NCBI GenBank assembly: GCA_025041195.1
Contig: JAKCFM010000001.1
Span: 372,001 to 436,000, forward strand
Source: Halobacteriales archaeon YIM A00013
GTDB lineage: Archaea > Halobacteriota > Halobacteria > Halobacteriales > Haloarculaceae
Direction: 5' to 3'
Length of the DNA: 64,000 bases
The notes under the pieces were generated by a model. The model was not told the DNA's origin. It searched no databases and saw nothing but the letters and a program-made list of their open reading frames with translations. This document shows positions 33,471 through 43,362 of this stretch, one piece after another. The position numbers and the translations under genes are program-made. Position 1 is the first letter of the stretch, and every line of letters begins with the position of its first letter.

Positions 33471-34679
33471 TTACTGCTGTTCTCCTGTGATTTTCGTCGG
33501 CTCGTGGTGGTCTCGGGCGCTGGCAAATGGAGAGATGCGCCACTGAATCACGCCACCGACGACGAGTACGGCGACACCGAATCCAGAGAGTGCGATAAGC
33601 GGCGAAGTGTGAGAAGCAAGCAGTCCGCCTGTCGAGCGGGCACCGAAGAAAACGAACGCATACACCATCGAAACGCCACTGAGAGCCGTTGCACGGCCGT
33701 GCGCAACCAGCTGGTCGTTGCAGAACGTGGTTGCGAGCGTTTCTGTGGCGGTGTTGTATCCACGGGAAAGGACGAAGACGGGAATGGCAACCACCGGAAG
33801 GACGACCGCAATCGCGAGCGCTCCCGCCATCATCACCGGACCGATCGAAAACCACCGTCCGGTTCCGATCGTTTCTCGGAGCCGACTGGCCTGTGACGAT
33901 CCGAGTGCGGCTGCACCCATCAACACGGCGTAGGTTGGGCCGAACAGCCCAGGCTGAATGCCCATTGATTGCATCATCGGCTGCACGAAGATCTCGACGG
34001 TTTCGGGAACCGCGAGAACGAGCGCCGACAGCACAACGAACGTCCCGAGCCGTCGGTTCGAGACGATCGTTGAGAGCGCTCCAATGGCCTGTGTGATCGA
34101 AAACTGATCGTTTCGTTCGGTGATTGGTGGCTTTGGAAGCGTTGCGACGACAATGGCTCCCAGTGCCGTCCAGACGGCCGCCGCCAGAAACGGCAGCGAT
34201 GGTGCGATCTCGTACAACAGCCCGCCCACCAGCGCGGTCGTCGCGGCAGAAGCGTAGAATATGCTGCTCGCTCGGCCGCGATAGGCTGTAAACTGCTCCG
34301 TTGCGTCCGTGGTAGCGAGTGTATCGTATAACCAGGCGTCAGCACTCCCCGAGCGAAACGTGGCCGCCACACCCCAGAACGCATAGAGTCCGACGTACGC
34401 CGTCGCCGTCTCCGTGAACGCAAAGCCAATGTGTGTTACAGAGAGCAGCGCGGCCCCAACGAATAGGCTGTTGCGCCGGCCGATGCGATCGCCGAGATAG
34501 CCGGTCGGCAGCTCCCCGAGCAGCGTCCCCAGAAAAAACGAGCCCGTTGCAAGCCCGATCATCGAGAGCGAAATTCCATTCGCGAGCGCGTAAATGGTGA
34601 TGATTGGATAGACGAACCCCTCGGCGACGAGCGCGCGATACAGATAGAATCGACTGATCGGAGAAAAATATCGGGTCAT
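33471..34679 (-). CDS. MFS transporter
   Basis: 402 residues, 12 predicted helices in two halves. GELPTGYLGDRIGRRNSLFVG is the MFS loop 2-3 motif (DRxGRR). No substrate-specific mark is seen. It lies in a leftward run with the methyltransferase gene. Confidence 0.88.
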   Translation of the reverse strand: MTRYFSPISRFYLYRALVAEGFVYPIITIYALANGISLSMIGLATGSFFLGTLLGELPTGYLGDRIGRRNSLFVGAALLSVTHIGFAFTETATAYVGLYAFWGVAATFRSGSADAWLYDTLATTDATEQFTAYRGRASSIFYASAATTALVGGLLYEIAPSLPFLAAAVWTALGAIVVATLPKPPITERNDQFSITQAIGALSTIVSNRRLGTFVVLSALVLAVPETVEIFVQPMMQSMGIQPGLFGPTYAVLMGAAALGSSQASRLRETIGTGRWFSIGPVMMAGALAIAVVLPVVAIPVFVLSRGYNTATETLATTFCNDQLVAHGRATALSGVSMVYAFVFFGARSTGGLLASHTSPLIALSGFGVAVLVVGGVIQWRISPFASARDHHEPTKITGEQQ

Positions 34680-34736
34680 AGTACCACCACTGCAGGCGGA
34701 TTCATGTCACTGTTGGATCCGGATCACTGCTCACGC

Positions 34737-35561
34737 TCAGTGTGTGGCTTTGATTGAAACCGTGAACGGGAGCTCATACTCCAGCTCCGGGAGCCACCAT
34801 CGGTCATTCTCGTCGGCTTCCATCGCCTCGAATCGCTGGAAAAACGACCACGGATGCTCGTGCACGAACGAAATCTGCAAGCCAGCATCGACGAGTGCCG
34901 TGATGATTGCCCCCAACGAATGGGAAAATCCATGGGAGCGTTGATTCTCCAAGCCGAAATCGGTGCCGGCGTAGCTCCCGTCGAACTCCAGCGTCGTCAC
35001 ATCGGTGTTGAAATACGGGTTGTGCACCCGGAGATCCGTCGCCGTGCTCTCGTGGTGAAACGGCTCGGCAAGCGGATGTCCATCAGCGATGTAGAACGTC
35101 CCACCAGGGTCGAGGTGTGTTGCGATTACCTCGGCCCAGCGGTCGAGATCCGGGAGCCAGTGGATCGTTCCGTAGGTGGTCACCACGATCTCGAACGTCT
35201 CGTCGAGAACAGACGGGAGATCGTAGATATCACTCTCGATGAATCTGGCCGCAGCTGGAGTGAGCCCGATTTGCTCGCGAAGTTCGCGTGCCGTCTCGAT
35301 GGCTGTGGGGGCGAAATCGACACCCGTAGCGTGGGCTGCCCCCTCGTTTCGGACCCACGAGAGCGTGTCCATCCCGAAATGACACTGCAAATGCAACAGT
35401 TCAGCATCCACAACGGCCAACTCCTCGCGTTCGAGGCGTCTGATGGTGGATTCACCCTGAAGAAATGACTCAACGTCATAGCTGTCGGTGTCGGGATGGT
35501 GTATTGCGAGCTCGTCCCAGTACGCGCGATTTTCTTCGATATACTGCTGATATGAATCCAT
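34737..35561 (-). CDS. Class I SAM-dependent methyltransferase
   Basis: 274 residues. VVDAELLHLQCHFGMDTLSW is the SAM-binding motif I and ATGVDFAPTAIETAR motif II. EIVVTTYGTIHWLPDLDRWAEV is the post-II region. Function in small-molecule or other methylation is unknown. Confidence 0.85.
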   Translation of the reverse strand: MDSYQQYIEENRAYWDELAIHHPDTDSYDVESFLQGESTIRRLEREELAVVDAELLHLQCHFGMDTLSWVRNEGAAHATGVDFAPTAIETARELREQIGLTPAAARFIESDIYDLPSVLDETFEIVVTTYGTIHWLPDLDRWAEVIATHLDPGGTFYIADGHPLAEPFHHESTATDLRVHNPYFNTDVTTLEFDGSYAGTDFGLENQRSHGFSHSLGAIITALVDAGLQISFVHEHPWSFFQRFEAMEADENDRWWLPELEYELPFTVSIKATH

Positions 35562-35660
35562 ATCACGATTTCAGCAAACTGATGTTTATACGTTGGCCTC
35601 ACCAATAATCACAGCAAAAACCGCGAATTCCTCGTTCGTCGATGCGTCTTTCGCGAGCGC

Positions 35661-36119
35661 TTACTCCGAAACGTCGAGCGGGAACTGCTCGTTTTCACAG
35701 ACCGTGTTCAACACCACGCTGGTGTTGGTTTCTTTGACGTTCGCGTCGTTGAGCAGCTGTTTGATCTGCTCGTTCATTCCGTCCGTGTCTCTGAACTTCG
35801 CAATCGCGATCACGTCGTGGTCGCCCGTCACCTCATACACCGACACCATTTGTCGTGCCTCCCGGAGCGTCTCTGCCACGCTGGAGATCGCGCTTCCCTC
35901 GATCTTCAGCTGGATCACGGCGGTAACATCGTATCCGAGCGCGCTGTAGTCGACCTTGGGCGTGTATCCCTTTATTACGCCGGCTTCGTCAAGATCGCTA
36001 AGGTGGTTCGAAACGGTGGTCACCGAAACGTCGAGCTTTTCCGCAAGGTTGCGTAGACTCGATCGACCGTCGTCGAGGAGGGCGTTCACCAACTTCTCGT
36101 CCAGGTTTTCATACGTCAT
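35661..36119 (-). CDS. lrp: Lrp/AsnC-family regulator next to glnA
   Basis: The product has 152 residues from [19 protein letters not shown]. It has an N-terminal AsnC HTH ([24 protein letters not shown]) and a RAM effector domain ([18 protein letters not shown]). It is divergent from glnA, an arrangement common in haloarchaea, where Lrp proteins respond to amino acids. ATG 36119 suits the family start; ATG 36143 would add eight residues. Confidence 0.88.
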   Translation of the reverse strand: MTYENLDEKLVNALLDDGRSSLRNLAEKLDVSVTTVSNHLSDLDEAGVIKGYTPKVDYSALGYDVTAVIQLKIEGSAISSVAETLREARQMVSVYEVTGDHDVIAIAKFRDTDGMNEQIKQLLNDANVKETNTSVVLNTVCENEQFPLDVSE

Positions 36120-36203
36120 TACATCACTACACTCGATGGACACACTATAATTTTACGAATATCCAGTTATCGGCTGAGAGACGGCCTGCTTGCGGGAACC
36201 AGT

Positions 36204-36217
36204 ATGGTTTTAACCAT
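36204..36217. promoter_or_regulatory. Palindrome in the lrp-glnA promoter
   Basis: ATGGTTTTAACCAT is a perfect 14-bp palindrome 31-44 bp before the glnA ATG. The inner TTTTAA can act as a TATA box, so a protein bound here would compete with TBP. The adjacent Lrp is the obvious candidate. Confidence 0.5.
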
Positions 36218-36247
36218 GTGGATGATTGAGTAGTACGTCAAAGAACA

Positions 36248-37621
36248 ATGGGAAATGAAAGTATTGCCACGGATGGTGGCCTGAGCGTAGAAGCACAAAA
36301 CGTGCTCGATGCGATCGAGGAAAACAACGTCGATTTCCTTCGCATTCAGTTCACGGATATCCTTGGCACGGTGAAGAACGTCTCCGTTCCGGCCAGTCAG
36401 GCGGAGAAAGCGTTCACCGAGGGGATCTACTTCGATGGCTCCTCGATCGAGGGATTCGTTCGGATTCAGGAGTCGGACATGCGGCTCATGCCGGACCCGA
36501 GCACGTTCGCAATCTTGCCATGGCGGTCGCGTGAGGACGGCACCGCAAGCGCTCGGTTGATCGCAGACGTTCACGAGGCGGCTGACGGTGGTCCGTTTGC
36601 CGGCGATCCACGGCAGGTGCTCAAGCGTGCACTCAAAAAGGCTGGCGACATGGGGTATACGCTCAACGCAGGCCCCGAACCGGAGTTTTTCCTCTTTGAG
36701 GAAGAGGACGGACGGGCAACGACGAAGACCCACGACGCCGGGGGCTACTTCGATCTCGCGCCGAAGGACCTTGCCAGCGACGTGCGCCGAGACATCATCT
36801 ACGGCCTCGAACAGATGGACTTTGAGGTCGAAGCCAGCCACCACGAAGTCGCTGAAGGCCAGCACGAGATCAACTTCAAATACGGCGACGGCCTGACCAT
36901 GGCGGACAACATCGCCACGTTCCGGGCCGTCGTGCGTGCCATTGCCGCCGAACACGACGTTCACGGCACGTTCATGCCCAAACCGATTTCGGGTATCAAC
37001 GGCAGCGGCATGCACACGCACCTGTCGCTGTTCACCGAGGACGGCGAGAACGTCTTCCACGACGAAGACGACGAGTTCAACCTCTCGACCGAGGCAAAGC
37101 AGTTCCTCGCCGGCGTTCTCGAACACGCCCCGGCGATCACGGCGGTCTGCAACCCAACGGTCAACTCCTATAAGCGACTCGTCCCAGGGTACGAGGCTCC
37201 CGTCTACATTGCCTGGAGCGACGTCAACCGTTCGGCACTCATTCGCAAGCCAGCCGCACGGACGCCGGCAGCGTCCCGTGTCGAGCTTCGCTCACCGGAT
37301 CCATCATGCAATCCGTATCTCGCACTGGCTGTTATGCTGCAGGCCGGGCTTGACGGGATCGAGCGCGGGCTCGAAGCACCCGACCCGGTTCGTGAGAACA
37401 TCTACGAGTTCGACGAAGCAAAGCGTGAAGAGTACGGCATCGATACGCTTCCGCCACACCTCGGCGCGGCGATCGACGCGCTCGAAGCAGACGATCTCGT
37501 CATGGACGCGCTGGGCGAACACGTTGCTTCGAAGTTCATCGAAGCGAAACGTGCCGAGTACGGCGACTACCGCGCGGCAGTTTCGGACTGGGAGATCGAC
37601 CGCTATCTCGAAACGTTCTAA
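36248..37621 (+). CDS. glnA: Type I glutamine synthetase
   Basis: A 457-residue enzyme joining ammonia and glutamate with ATP. Marks are [17 protein letters not shown] (residues 64-80), [36 protein letters not shown], the [17 protein letters not shown]/metal loop and [11 protein letters not shown]. The adenylylation-type tyrosine motif of bacterial beta forms is not evident, so control is probably by nitrogen signals or feedback. It is divergent from lrp and followed by a hairpin terminator. Confidence 0.97.
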   Translation: MGNESIATDGGLSVEAQNVLDAIEENNVDFLRIQFTDILGTVKNVSVPASQAEKAFTEGIYFDGSSIEGFVRIQESDMRLMPDPSTFAILPWRSREDGTASARLIADVHEAADGGPFAGDPRQVLKRALKKAGDMGYTLNAGPEPEFFLFEEEDGRATTKTHDAGGYFDLAPKDLASDVRRDIIYGLEQMDFEVEASHHEVAEGQHEINFKYGDGLTMADNIATFRAVVRAIAAEHDVHGTFMPKPISGINGSGMHTHLSLFTEDGENVFHDEDDEFNLSTEAKQFLAGVLEHAPAITAVCNPTVNSYKRLVPGYEAPVYIAWSDVNRSALIRKPAARTPAASRVELRSPDPSCNPYLALAVMLQAGLDGIERGLEAPDPVRENIYEFDEAKREEYGIDTLPPHLGAAIDALEADDLVMDALGEHVASKFIEAKRAEYGDYRAAVSDWEIDRYLETF

Positions 37622-37652
37622 AAAAACCGATTTCATCCGGTTTTTTTTGAGT
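37620..37652. terminator. Bidirectional hairpin terminator after glnA
   Basis: AAAAAACCG, a short loop, then CCGGTTTTTTTT forms a hairpin flanked by A- and T-runs, able to stop glnA on the plus strand and the 37663-38037 gene on the minus strand. Confidence 0.7.
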
Positions 37653-37662
37653 GGAATTAGCT

Positions 37663-38037
37663 TTACGAGAGGAATCTGTCTCTGAGACGGCCCGGAATTC
37701 CAGCGAGCCCGAGTCCGAAGCCGACGATAAGCATGAAGACGTACAGCCCGAGCGTTGAGAGCCAGATGACGAGCATCGACAGCACCGCCCAGGGTCCTTC
37801 GAGATAGTAGAACGCCCCGATCGTCATCGCGGTCCCGTACAGCAAGACGAGATACGGACCCCAGCCCCGTGCTTTCGACCGCCGAGCGCGCCGTCGAACG
37901 TAGCGTCGAAGCTCTCGTTCGAGTTCATCGCGGTGCACTGTCCGGTCGTCGATATCGGCTTCGAACTCGTCCTGTCGGTCACGGAGAGACTGCAACTCGG
38001 CTCGCAACTCCTCCTCGGAGGCTCGCTCGTCGCTCAT
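37663..38037 (-). CDS. Small membrane protein with N-terminal coiled coil
   Basis: 124 residues. A charged coiled coil (EEELRAELQSLRDRQDEFEADIDDR, about 8-32) and an arginine-rich stretch (RRYVRRRARRSKAR) precede two membrane helices (YLVLLYGTAMTIGAFYYL, LVIWLSTLGLYVFMLIVGF). It is probably co-transcribed with the BrkB-like gene upstream. The function is unknown. Confidence 0.65.
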   Translation of the reverse strand: MSDERASEEELRAELQSLRDRQDEFEADIDDRTVHRDELERELRRYVRRRARRSKARGWGPYLVLLYGTAMTIGAFYYLEGPWAVLSMLVIWLSTLGLYVFMLIVGFGLGLAGIPGRLRDRFLS

Positions 38038-38057
38038 ACACCCACAAATGGGTGGCC

Positions 38058-38900
38058 CTACATTGGAGCTTCCGTCTCCGTATCGTCGAGTCCATCAGAT
38101 GAAAGCTCGCCGGCGAGCGCCGCATTGATCACAACGCCAATCAACAACACGAGCGCGCCAAAGTATAGAAACGTAACGAGCAGCAAGACACCGCCAAGAA
38201 CGCCGTACGCCGCGTATTTTGAGGTGTGTGTGGCATAGATTCGAAAGACGGTCTGCAACAGCGTCCAGCCCAGTGCCCCCCAGATCGCTCCTGGGAGCGC
38301 TTCGGTGATGGAGATTTCAGTCGCTGGCAGGAAATAATAGAGCGGCAACAACACGAGCGTCAGTCCGAGCAGATTGACGATCCCGCCGGCCGTCCCGAGA
38401 AAGTCGATGCCAAACAGCGTGATCGAAGCGTTCGCGGTTGCGATTACAGTTCCAAGCGCAACGGTGAGCGCGATCCCAACCGCGACGAGCACGAGGGTGA
38501 CGAGACCGTTGAACACTTGTGAACCCAGCCCTGGATTGCTATCATCGTCGTACACGGTTGCGAACGCAACGGAGAGCCCACGGAACAGTTTCAGCGAACT
38601 CCACAGCAACACGATCAGTCCCACGAATGTCGCACTGGCGTGGCCGGACTGGGTGAGCGCAGACGAAATCAGCGTCCCAGCCCCTGGCCCAACCGCGTCG
38701 GTGACCGGTGTAGCGATTGCGGATCTGAATCGGTTTCCACCGAGTGCAGTCCCAATCGCGATTGCGAGCATCAACAGGGGGATTAGTGAGATAAAGGCGT
38801 AGTAAGCGAGACTCGCGGCGATGAACGTCACTTGCGCGTCGCTGACGCCACGAACGATCGTTGTAACCGTCCCAACCAGCCGACGGTTCTCTAGAGACAC
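38058..38900 (-). CDS. YihY/BrkB-family membrane protein
   Basis: 280 residues, six helices. The start has ASLAYYAFISLIPLLMLAIAIG, the hallmark of the family, and IWGALGWTLLQTVFRIYATH occurs later. The members are inner membrane proteins of uncertain function, once thought to be RNase BN. Confidence 0.85.
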   Translation of the reverse strand: MSLENRRLVGTVTTIVRGVSDAQVTFIAASLAYYAFISLIPLLMLAIAIGTALGGNRFRSAIATPVTDAVGPGAGTLISSALTQSGHASATFVGLIVLLWSSLKLFRGLSVAFATVYDDDSNPGLGSQVFNGLVTLVLVAVGIALTVALGTVIATANASITLFGIDFLGTAGGIVNLLGLTLVLLPLYYFLPATEISITEALPGAIWGALGWTLLQTVFRIYATHTSKYAAYGVLGGVLLLVTFLYFGALVLLIGVVINAALAGELSSDGLDDTETEAPM

Positions 38901-38955
38901 GTACCATTCGTTCGTGAGCGACCGTCAAATAACTGCGCTCGGCTACTGCTCGTTA

Positions 38956-40059
38956 CTAGTAATTCGTCGCGTCCTCGATCTCGGCGACGGTGGCGTCGGT
39001 TTTGAACGTTGTCCCACCGAAATGAGCGCGCGATGCCTCGTAGCCGGCGTCTCTGAGTCGATCCAGAAACTCGTCCATCCCGATGGCTGAAATCCCCCAC
39101 TGCTTCGAAAGCTTGTGCTGGTCGTAGTGCGTCGGCCGGTGGAGTTCGCCAGCAAGCGTCTCAAGCAGTCGATCTGCACGCGAGTGCGTTCCGAGCTCTG
39201 GAGTGAGCTGCGCTCGAACGCCCGCGACGGTCTCTGCGTCGTGTGCCGGACCGAGCCAGAGTGGCCCGGCTGTCAGCAGCCGTTCGCCACCGCAGTTCGG
39301 ACAGCTATCGAGCGGATCGGCAATCAGTCCCGAGGAACTCGTCCGGTAGAGACAGTCTTCGCAGTGATAGACGTAGCCCAACTCGTCGATCGCCGCATTG
39401 GCATCGGTGGCCCGGTGGTCGAGCGCGAGATACGTTCGGACGTAGTGGCGAGTGACGTGACTGAGCACTGGCCGGACACCAACGTCAAAACGAGCTGCCG
39501 TCCGTGCGAGCGCCGACAGCAGGATACGGAGGCCCATCTCGGGATGATACTCAGTGTTGCGCGGAATGGCGCTGTACGATCGAACACCGCTTTCGAAATG
39601 CGCGCCACAGAGCGGTGCGGTGTCGGTTGCGGTCACACAGAGTAGCGATCGCGTTGCCCTGACAGCACTGTCAGCAAACGGCATCGGCGTCCCAAACGGA
39701 TCCAGGTCCACGACATCGAAGCGGTGCGCGGACATGAACGCGTTTCCGTCCCGGTGGTGAACGTCGCCTGTGAGCTTGTTCCGATCGAAATTGTCGCGAC
39801 AGCGCTCGACGGCGCGTTCGTCGTGATCACAACAGGCTGCCGTCCAGCCGTGGGCACTCGCACGCACGCCACGAATTCCAGACGCTGCAGTTGCGTCCAG
39901 ATAGGACTGCTCCTGGGTGCGATCCGCCCAGTAATCGAGCATGGCAACCGTCAGATCCCTGTTGAGCTCCTGTTTCGGGTTGAAAAACACCGCATCACCA
40001 ACACCGTCCTCGGGCTGTTCGGGAACCGATACGGTGACCCGACCCTCCGTAACGTCCAT
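38956..40059 (-). CDS. trm1: tRNA (guanine(26)-N2)-dimethyltransferase Trm1
   Basis: The product has 367 residues. It methylates G26 of tRNA twice with SAM. Visible marks are [17 protein letters not shown] (SAM motif I), [15 protein letters not shown] (catalytic DPFG), [20 protein letters not shown], and a zinc site CEDC/CPNCGG in the C-terminal half. ATG 40059 gives the family start with [14 protein letters not shown]. Confidence 0.95.
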   Translation of the reverse strand: MDVTEGRVTVSVPEQPEDGVGDAVFFNPKQELNRDLTVAMLDYWADRTQEQSYLDATAASGIRGVRASAHGWTAACCDHDERAVERCRDNFDRNKLTGDVHHRDGNAFMSAHRFDVVDLDPFGTPMPFADSAVRATRSLLCVTATDTAPLCGAHFESGVRSYSAIPRNTEYHPEMGLRILLSALARTAARFDVGVRPVLSHVTRHYVRTYLALDHRATDANAAIDELGYVYHCEDCLYRTSSSGLIADPLDSCPNCGGERLLTAGPLWLGPAHDAETVAGVRAQLTPELGTHSRADRLLETLAGELHRPTHYDQHKLSKQWGISAIGMDEFLDRLRDAGYEASRAHFGGTTFKTDATVAEIEDATNY

Positions 40060-40151
40060 ACCAACTACCGGAGACGCGCCCGAAAAACGACACCGATCGA
40101 CGGCGTCGGTCCTTCGAACGTATTTTGGTTCTAGCAGGCAAACCAACAGGT

Positions 40152-40499
40152 GTGATAGCCGTCGAGGAGTACGAGCAGGCGCTCGAAGCTGCCGGTGAGC
40201 TCTCCCCCGATATCGTCGATAGCATCGTGGATATCCACGGCTCACGAGGGATTCGCGCGATCGAAGCCGTCGGCGAACGCCGCGTCAAGGATTATCGGGA
40301 TTTCACCGTCGTTGTCGGCCACACTGACGAGTACGTCATCGAAAACGGCGCGTGCACCTGTGAGGACAGCCGTTACAACCTTGAACACGATGACCCTACA
40401 GAGCGGTGCTGGCACGAACTGGCCGTCGAGATCGCCACCCGAATCGACGCCGTGGATCACCACGACATGTACTACTCCGAAGTCCGGGAGTTTCTCTGA
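40152..40499 (+). CDS. SWIM-type zinc-finger protein
   Basis: 115 residues from GTG 40152. The C-terminal CTC..RCWH ([14 protein letters not shown], then [10 protein letters not shown]) is the CxCxnCxH SWIM zinc site. SWIM domains bind DNA or protein. It is divergent from trm1 and convergent with the DICT gene. Confidence 0.7.
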   Translation: MIAVEEYEQALEAAGELSPDIVDSIVDIHGSRGIRAIEAVGERRVKDYRDFTVVVGHTDEYVIENGACTCEDSRYNLEHDDPTERCWHELAVEIATRIDAVDHHDMYYSEVREFL

Positions 40500-40500
40500 T

Positions 40501-41211
40501 TCACGGTACGTCGGTGATCGTGTAGTTGGTGAGAAGATGGTCAACGATCCAGTCGACCGTGCCCGGATCGTACGTCCAGAACCCGTAGAAACTCCCTGGC
40601 TCGCGCTCATGGGCCATCAGTGCGCATTTTTTCTCATCCATCCCGTTACCGTCGAACACGACAAACCACGTCGATTCGATCTCCTGTGAGCGCTCTAGCT
40701 GTATGACGACATCGTCGTGGTCGGGGAGCTCCTGGTCCGGAACAGCGTAGAGCTGCACCGACAGCGACGCGCGACTGGCGAGTCGTTCGTACCGGTCGAG
40801 CTGGAAACAAAGATCACTGACCGTTCCGAAACCGGCAAACACCGTGCCAGCACCAACCCGCCAGGCACGGTCCTCGATTTCGTTGGATGCAGCCGCCATC
40901 TGTTCGGTGTCGTACGAGGTGAACGTCGTTTCATCGAGATGGTCCAGTATCGGTCGAGTCTGTCCTCCGTCGGGTGTGTCGATGCCCTCCCCACTGAGCA
41001 CGGTTTCGACGCTTGCGGCCGTGAGAAACGTTGCCCCGTCACGCAACACCACGAATCGCTCGGGACCGTCTGTCGCCTCTCCTGCAACCACGTCGATGTT
41101 CCGGTCGGCAAAGTGGTCCCGTAGTGCAATCGTCTCAGCCGACGTCGCGTTGAACACCGTGAGCGTCTTTCGCTGGGCTTCAACACCGGCTATCAACTCA
41201 GTCAACGTCAT
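40501..41211 (-). CDS. DICT sensory domain protein
   Basis: 236 residues. LTVFNATSAETIALRDHF, YDTEQMAAASNEIEDRAWRV, FQLDRYERLASRASLSVQLY and FVVFDGNGMDEKKCALMAHE fit the DICT domain, a sensory module in haloarchaea and cyanobacteria. No output domain is attached. Confidence 0.75.
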   Translation of the reverse strand: MTLTELIAGVEAQRKTLTVFNATSAETIALRDHFADRNIDVVAGEATDGPERFVVLRDGATFLTAASVETVLSGEGIDTPDGGQTRPILDHLDETTFTSYDTEQMAAASNEIEDRAWRVGAGTVFAGFGTVSDLCFQLDRYERLASRASLSVQLYAVPDQELPDHDDVVIQLERSQEIESTWFVVFDGNGMDEKKCALMAHEREPGSFYGFWTYDPGTVDWIVDHLLTNYTITDVP

Positions 41212-41369
41212 CCACAGCTATCTCCCGTGGCGATGGCTAAATAGCCGTGGGCCAGTCGTGCTCGTTGCGCAATTCGTTCGAAATACAATCATGAATCTGA
41301 TACGTATGATCCACCAATCGGTGTTTGACCGTCCTTATGGTCATGATAGACCCTTATTCATCATAATCG

Positions 41370-41385
41370 ATGTGTGCTAACACAT
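41370..41385. promoter_or_regulatory. Inverted repeat before korA
   Basis: ATGTGT and ACACAT arms (41370-41375, 41380-41385) around GCTA lie 65 bp before the korA start. AT-rich ATGATAAACATTTTAG (41384-41399) next to it may hold the TATA box. It is a candidate operator for a regulator of the korAB operon. Confidence 0.4.
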
Positions 41386-41449
41386 GATAAACATTTTAGT
41401 CAGCAGACCCTGTTGAAGAAGATACAGGCCTGATGGGCCGTGATTACGC

Positions 41450-43360
41450 ATGACAAATGATGAGCTACTCTGGCGAATTGCTGGTGGGTCCGGCGACGGG
41501 ATCGACTCAACCAGTAAGAACTTCGCCAAGGCACTGATGCGGTCCGGTTTGAATATTTTCACCCACCGACACTATCCGTCTCGAATTCGTGGTGGTCACA
41601 CGTACGTCGAAGTTCGTGCGGCACAACACGAAGTCAAATCCCGGGGTGACGGCTACAACTTCCTGCTTGCACTCGGCGACAGCTTTGCCCGCAATCCACA
41701 GGAAGACGCCTACTACGGCAATGAGGAGGTAAAGCCGCTAACCGAGAATCTCGACGAACTTCGCGAGGGGGGTGTCATCGTCTACGACGAGGGGCTGCTC
41801 GGCGATGACGATCTCGCAGACCTTCAGGAACGGGCGGAGGAGAACAACTGGCACGTCTACCCGCTCGATCTCCGTGGCCTTGCCCGCGAGCATGGTCGTG
41901 AAGTGATGCGCAACACGGCCGGCGTTGGTGCAACGGCCGCACTGCTGGGGATGGATCTCGCTCCGATCGAAGAGCTGATGGAAGAGCGAATGAGCGGCGA
42001 GATTTTGGAGCAGAATCTGGAAATCCTCGAAATCGCCAAATCGGAGGTCGAATCCCGAGAGTTCACACACGACCTTCGCATGCCGGACGCAGGCGCCGGT
42101 CACGACGAACAGCAAGTGCTGGTCTCTGGAAGCACGGCAATCGCCTACGGCTCGATCGATGAGGGCTGTCGGTTCATCTCTGGCTATCCGATGACGCCAT
42201 GGACCGACGTGTTCACGATCATGTCACAAAACCTCCCCGAGTTCGGCGGCATCGCCGAACAGGTCGAGGACGAGATCGCCGCCGCTGCGCTGGCAATTGG
42301 GGCCTCTCACGCCGGCGCGAAGGCGATGTCAGGTTCATCCGGTGGTGGCTTTGCGCTCATGTCCGAGCCGCTTGGCCTGGCCGAGATCGCAGAGACGCCA
42401 CTCGTACTCGTCGAGGCGATGCGTGCCGGTCCATCGACCGGAATGCCAACTAAACCCGAGCAAGGCGACCTTGAGCACGTGTTGTACACGAGCCAGGGCG
42501 ATTCGAACCGCGTCGTCTTCGCGCCAGGGACGGCCGAAGAGGCGTACGAACAGACGCGGTGGGCGTTCCAGCTCGCGTACGACTACCACATTCCGGCGAT
42601 CGTGCTGTACGATCAGAAGCTGGGTGGCGAGCTGAAAAACGTCGACGAGTCGGTGTTCGACCGCGAGCCGAACCCGTCACTCGGCTCGGTGCTAACCGAA
42701 GCCGAACTCGCAGATGCGCCACACCACGCCTCCGGAAAGTTTGAACGCTACCGTCACGACGGTGATGGTGGTGTGAGCCCACGGTCGATCCCGGGCCAGG
42801 AGAACGGTCGATTCCTCGTCACCGGTAACGAGCACAACCCATCCGGACACATCAGTGAGGATCCGGACAACCGGATCGCCCAGATGGACCGCCGGATGGA
42901 GAAGCTCACCTCGATTCGAGCGACGCTTGATGGGGCCGAAACGTCGAATCAGACCATCTATCCACCCGAAGCGGAAGGTGAGGACCGGACGTACGGCCTC
43001 ATGACGTTTGGCAGCCAGCAGGGAACTGTCGAGGAGGCTGTCGAGAAGCTTGCCGAGTCGGGCTATTCGGTCAAGGCACTCGGAGTGAGCGATCTGCTTC
43101 CGTACCCCGAAGCAGACGTTCGGTCGTTCCTCGATTCCGTCGATCACTGTCTCGTCGTCGAGATGAACGCAAGCGCACAGCTCCGCGGACTGACGCAAAA
43201 AGAGCTCGGCGACGTTGGGTCGAAGCTCTCGAGTCTGTTGAAATACAACGGCAACCCATTCGAACCGGAAGAAATCGCAGCCGAGTTCGAAACGCACGTT
43301 GAAGGTGTTGGGGACGAACCTTCGAAAAACACCAAATTCGTTCCCGCAGCAGGTGACTGA
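41450..43360 (+). CDS. korA: 2-oxoacid:ferredoxin oxidoreductase alpha (gamma-alpha fused)
   Basis: 636 residues. The N-terminal gamma domain (residues 1-180, RIAGGSGDGIDSTSKNFAKAL) precedes the alpha region with SGYPMTPWTDVFTIMSQ, IGASHAGAKAMSGSSGGGF and AGPSTGMPTKPEQGDL. With korB it makes CoA thioesters from 2-oxoacids and reduces ferredoxin. It could serve 2-oxoglutarate or pyruvate. It starts a two-gene operon, with korB 2 bp after its stop. Confidence 0.92.
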   Translation: MTNDELLWRIAGGSGDGIDSTSKNFAKALMRSGLNIFTHRHYPSRIRGGHTYVEVRAAQHEVKSRGDGYNFLLALGDSFARNPQEDAYYGNEEVKPLTENLDELREGGVIVYDEGLLGDDDLADLQERAEENNWHVYPLDLRGLAREHGREVMRNTAGVGATAALLGMDLAPIEELMEERMSGEILEQNLEILEIAKSEVESREFTHDLRMPDAGAGHDEQQVLVSGSTAIAYGSIDEGCRFISGYPMTPWTDVFTIMSQNLPEFGGIAEQVEDEIAAAALAIGASHAGAKAMSGSSGGGFALMSEPLGLAEIAETPLVLVEAMRAGPSTGMPTKPEQGDLEHVLYTSQGDSNRVVFAPGTAEEAYEQTRWAFQLAYDYHIPAIVLYDQKLGGELKNVDESVFDREPNPSLGSVLTEAELADAPHHASGKFERYRHDGDGGVSPRSIPGQENGRFLVTGNEHNPSGHISEDPDNRIAQMDRRMEKLTSIRATLDGAETSNQTIYPPEAEGEDRTYGLMTFGSQQGTVEEAVEKLAESGYSVKALGVSDLLPYPEADVRSFLDSVDHCLVVEMNASAQLRGLTQKELGDVGSKLSSLLKYNGNPFEPEEIAAEFETHVEGVGDEPSKNTKFVPAAGD

Positions 43361-43362
43361 TC

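Noticed and set aside
36167-37126. A 319-codon antisense ORF over glnA.
   Set aside because: Codon-bias shadow of glnA.
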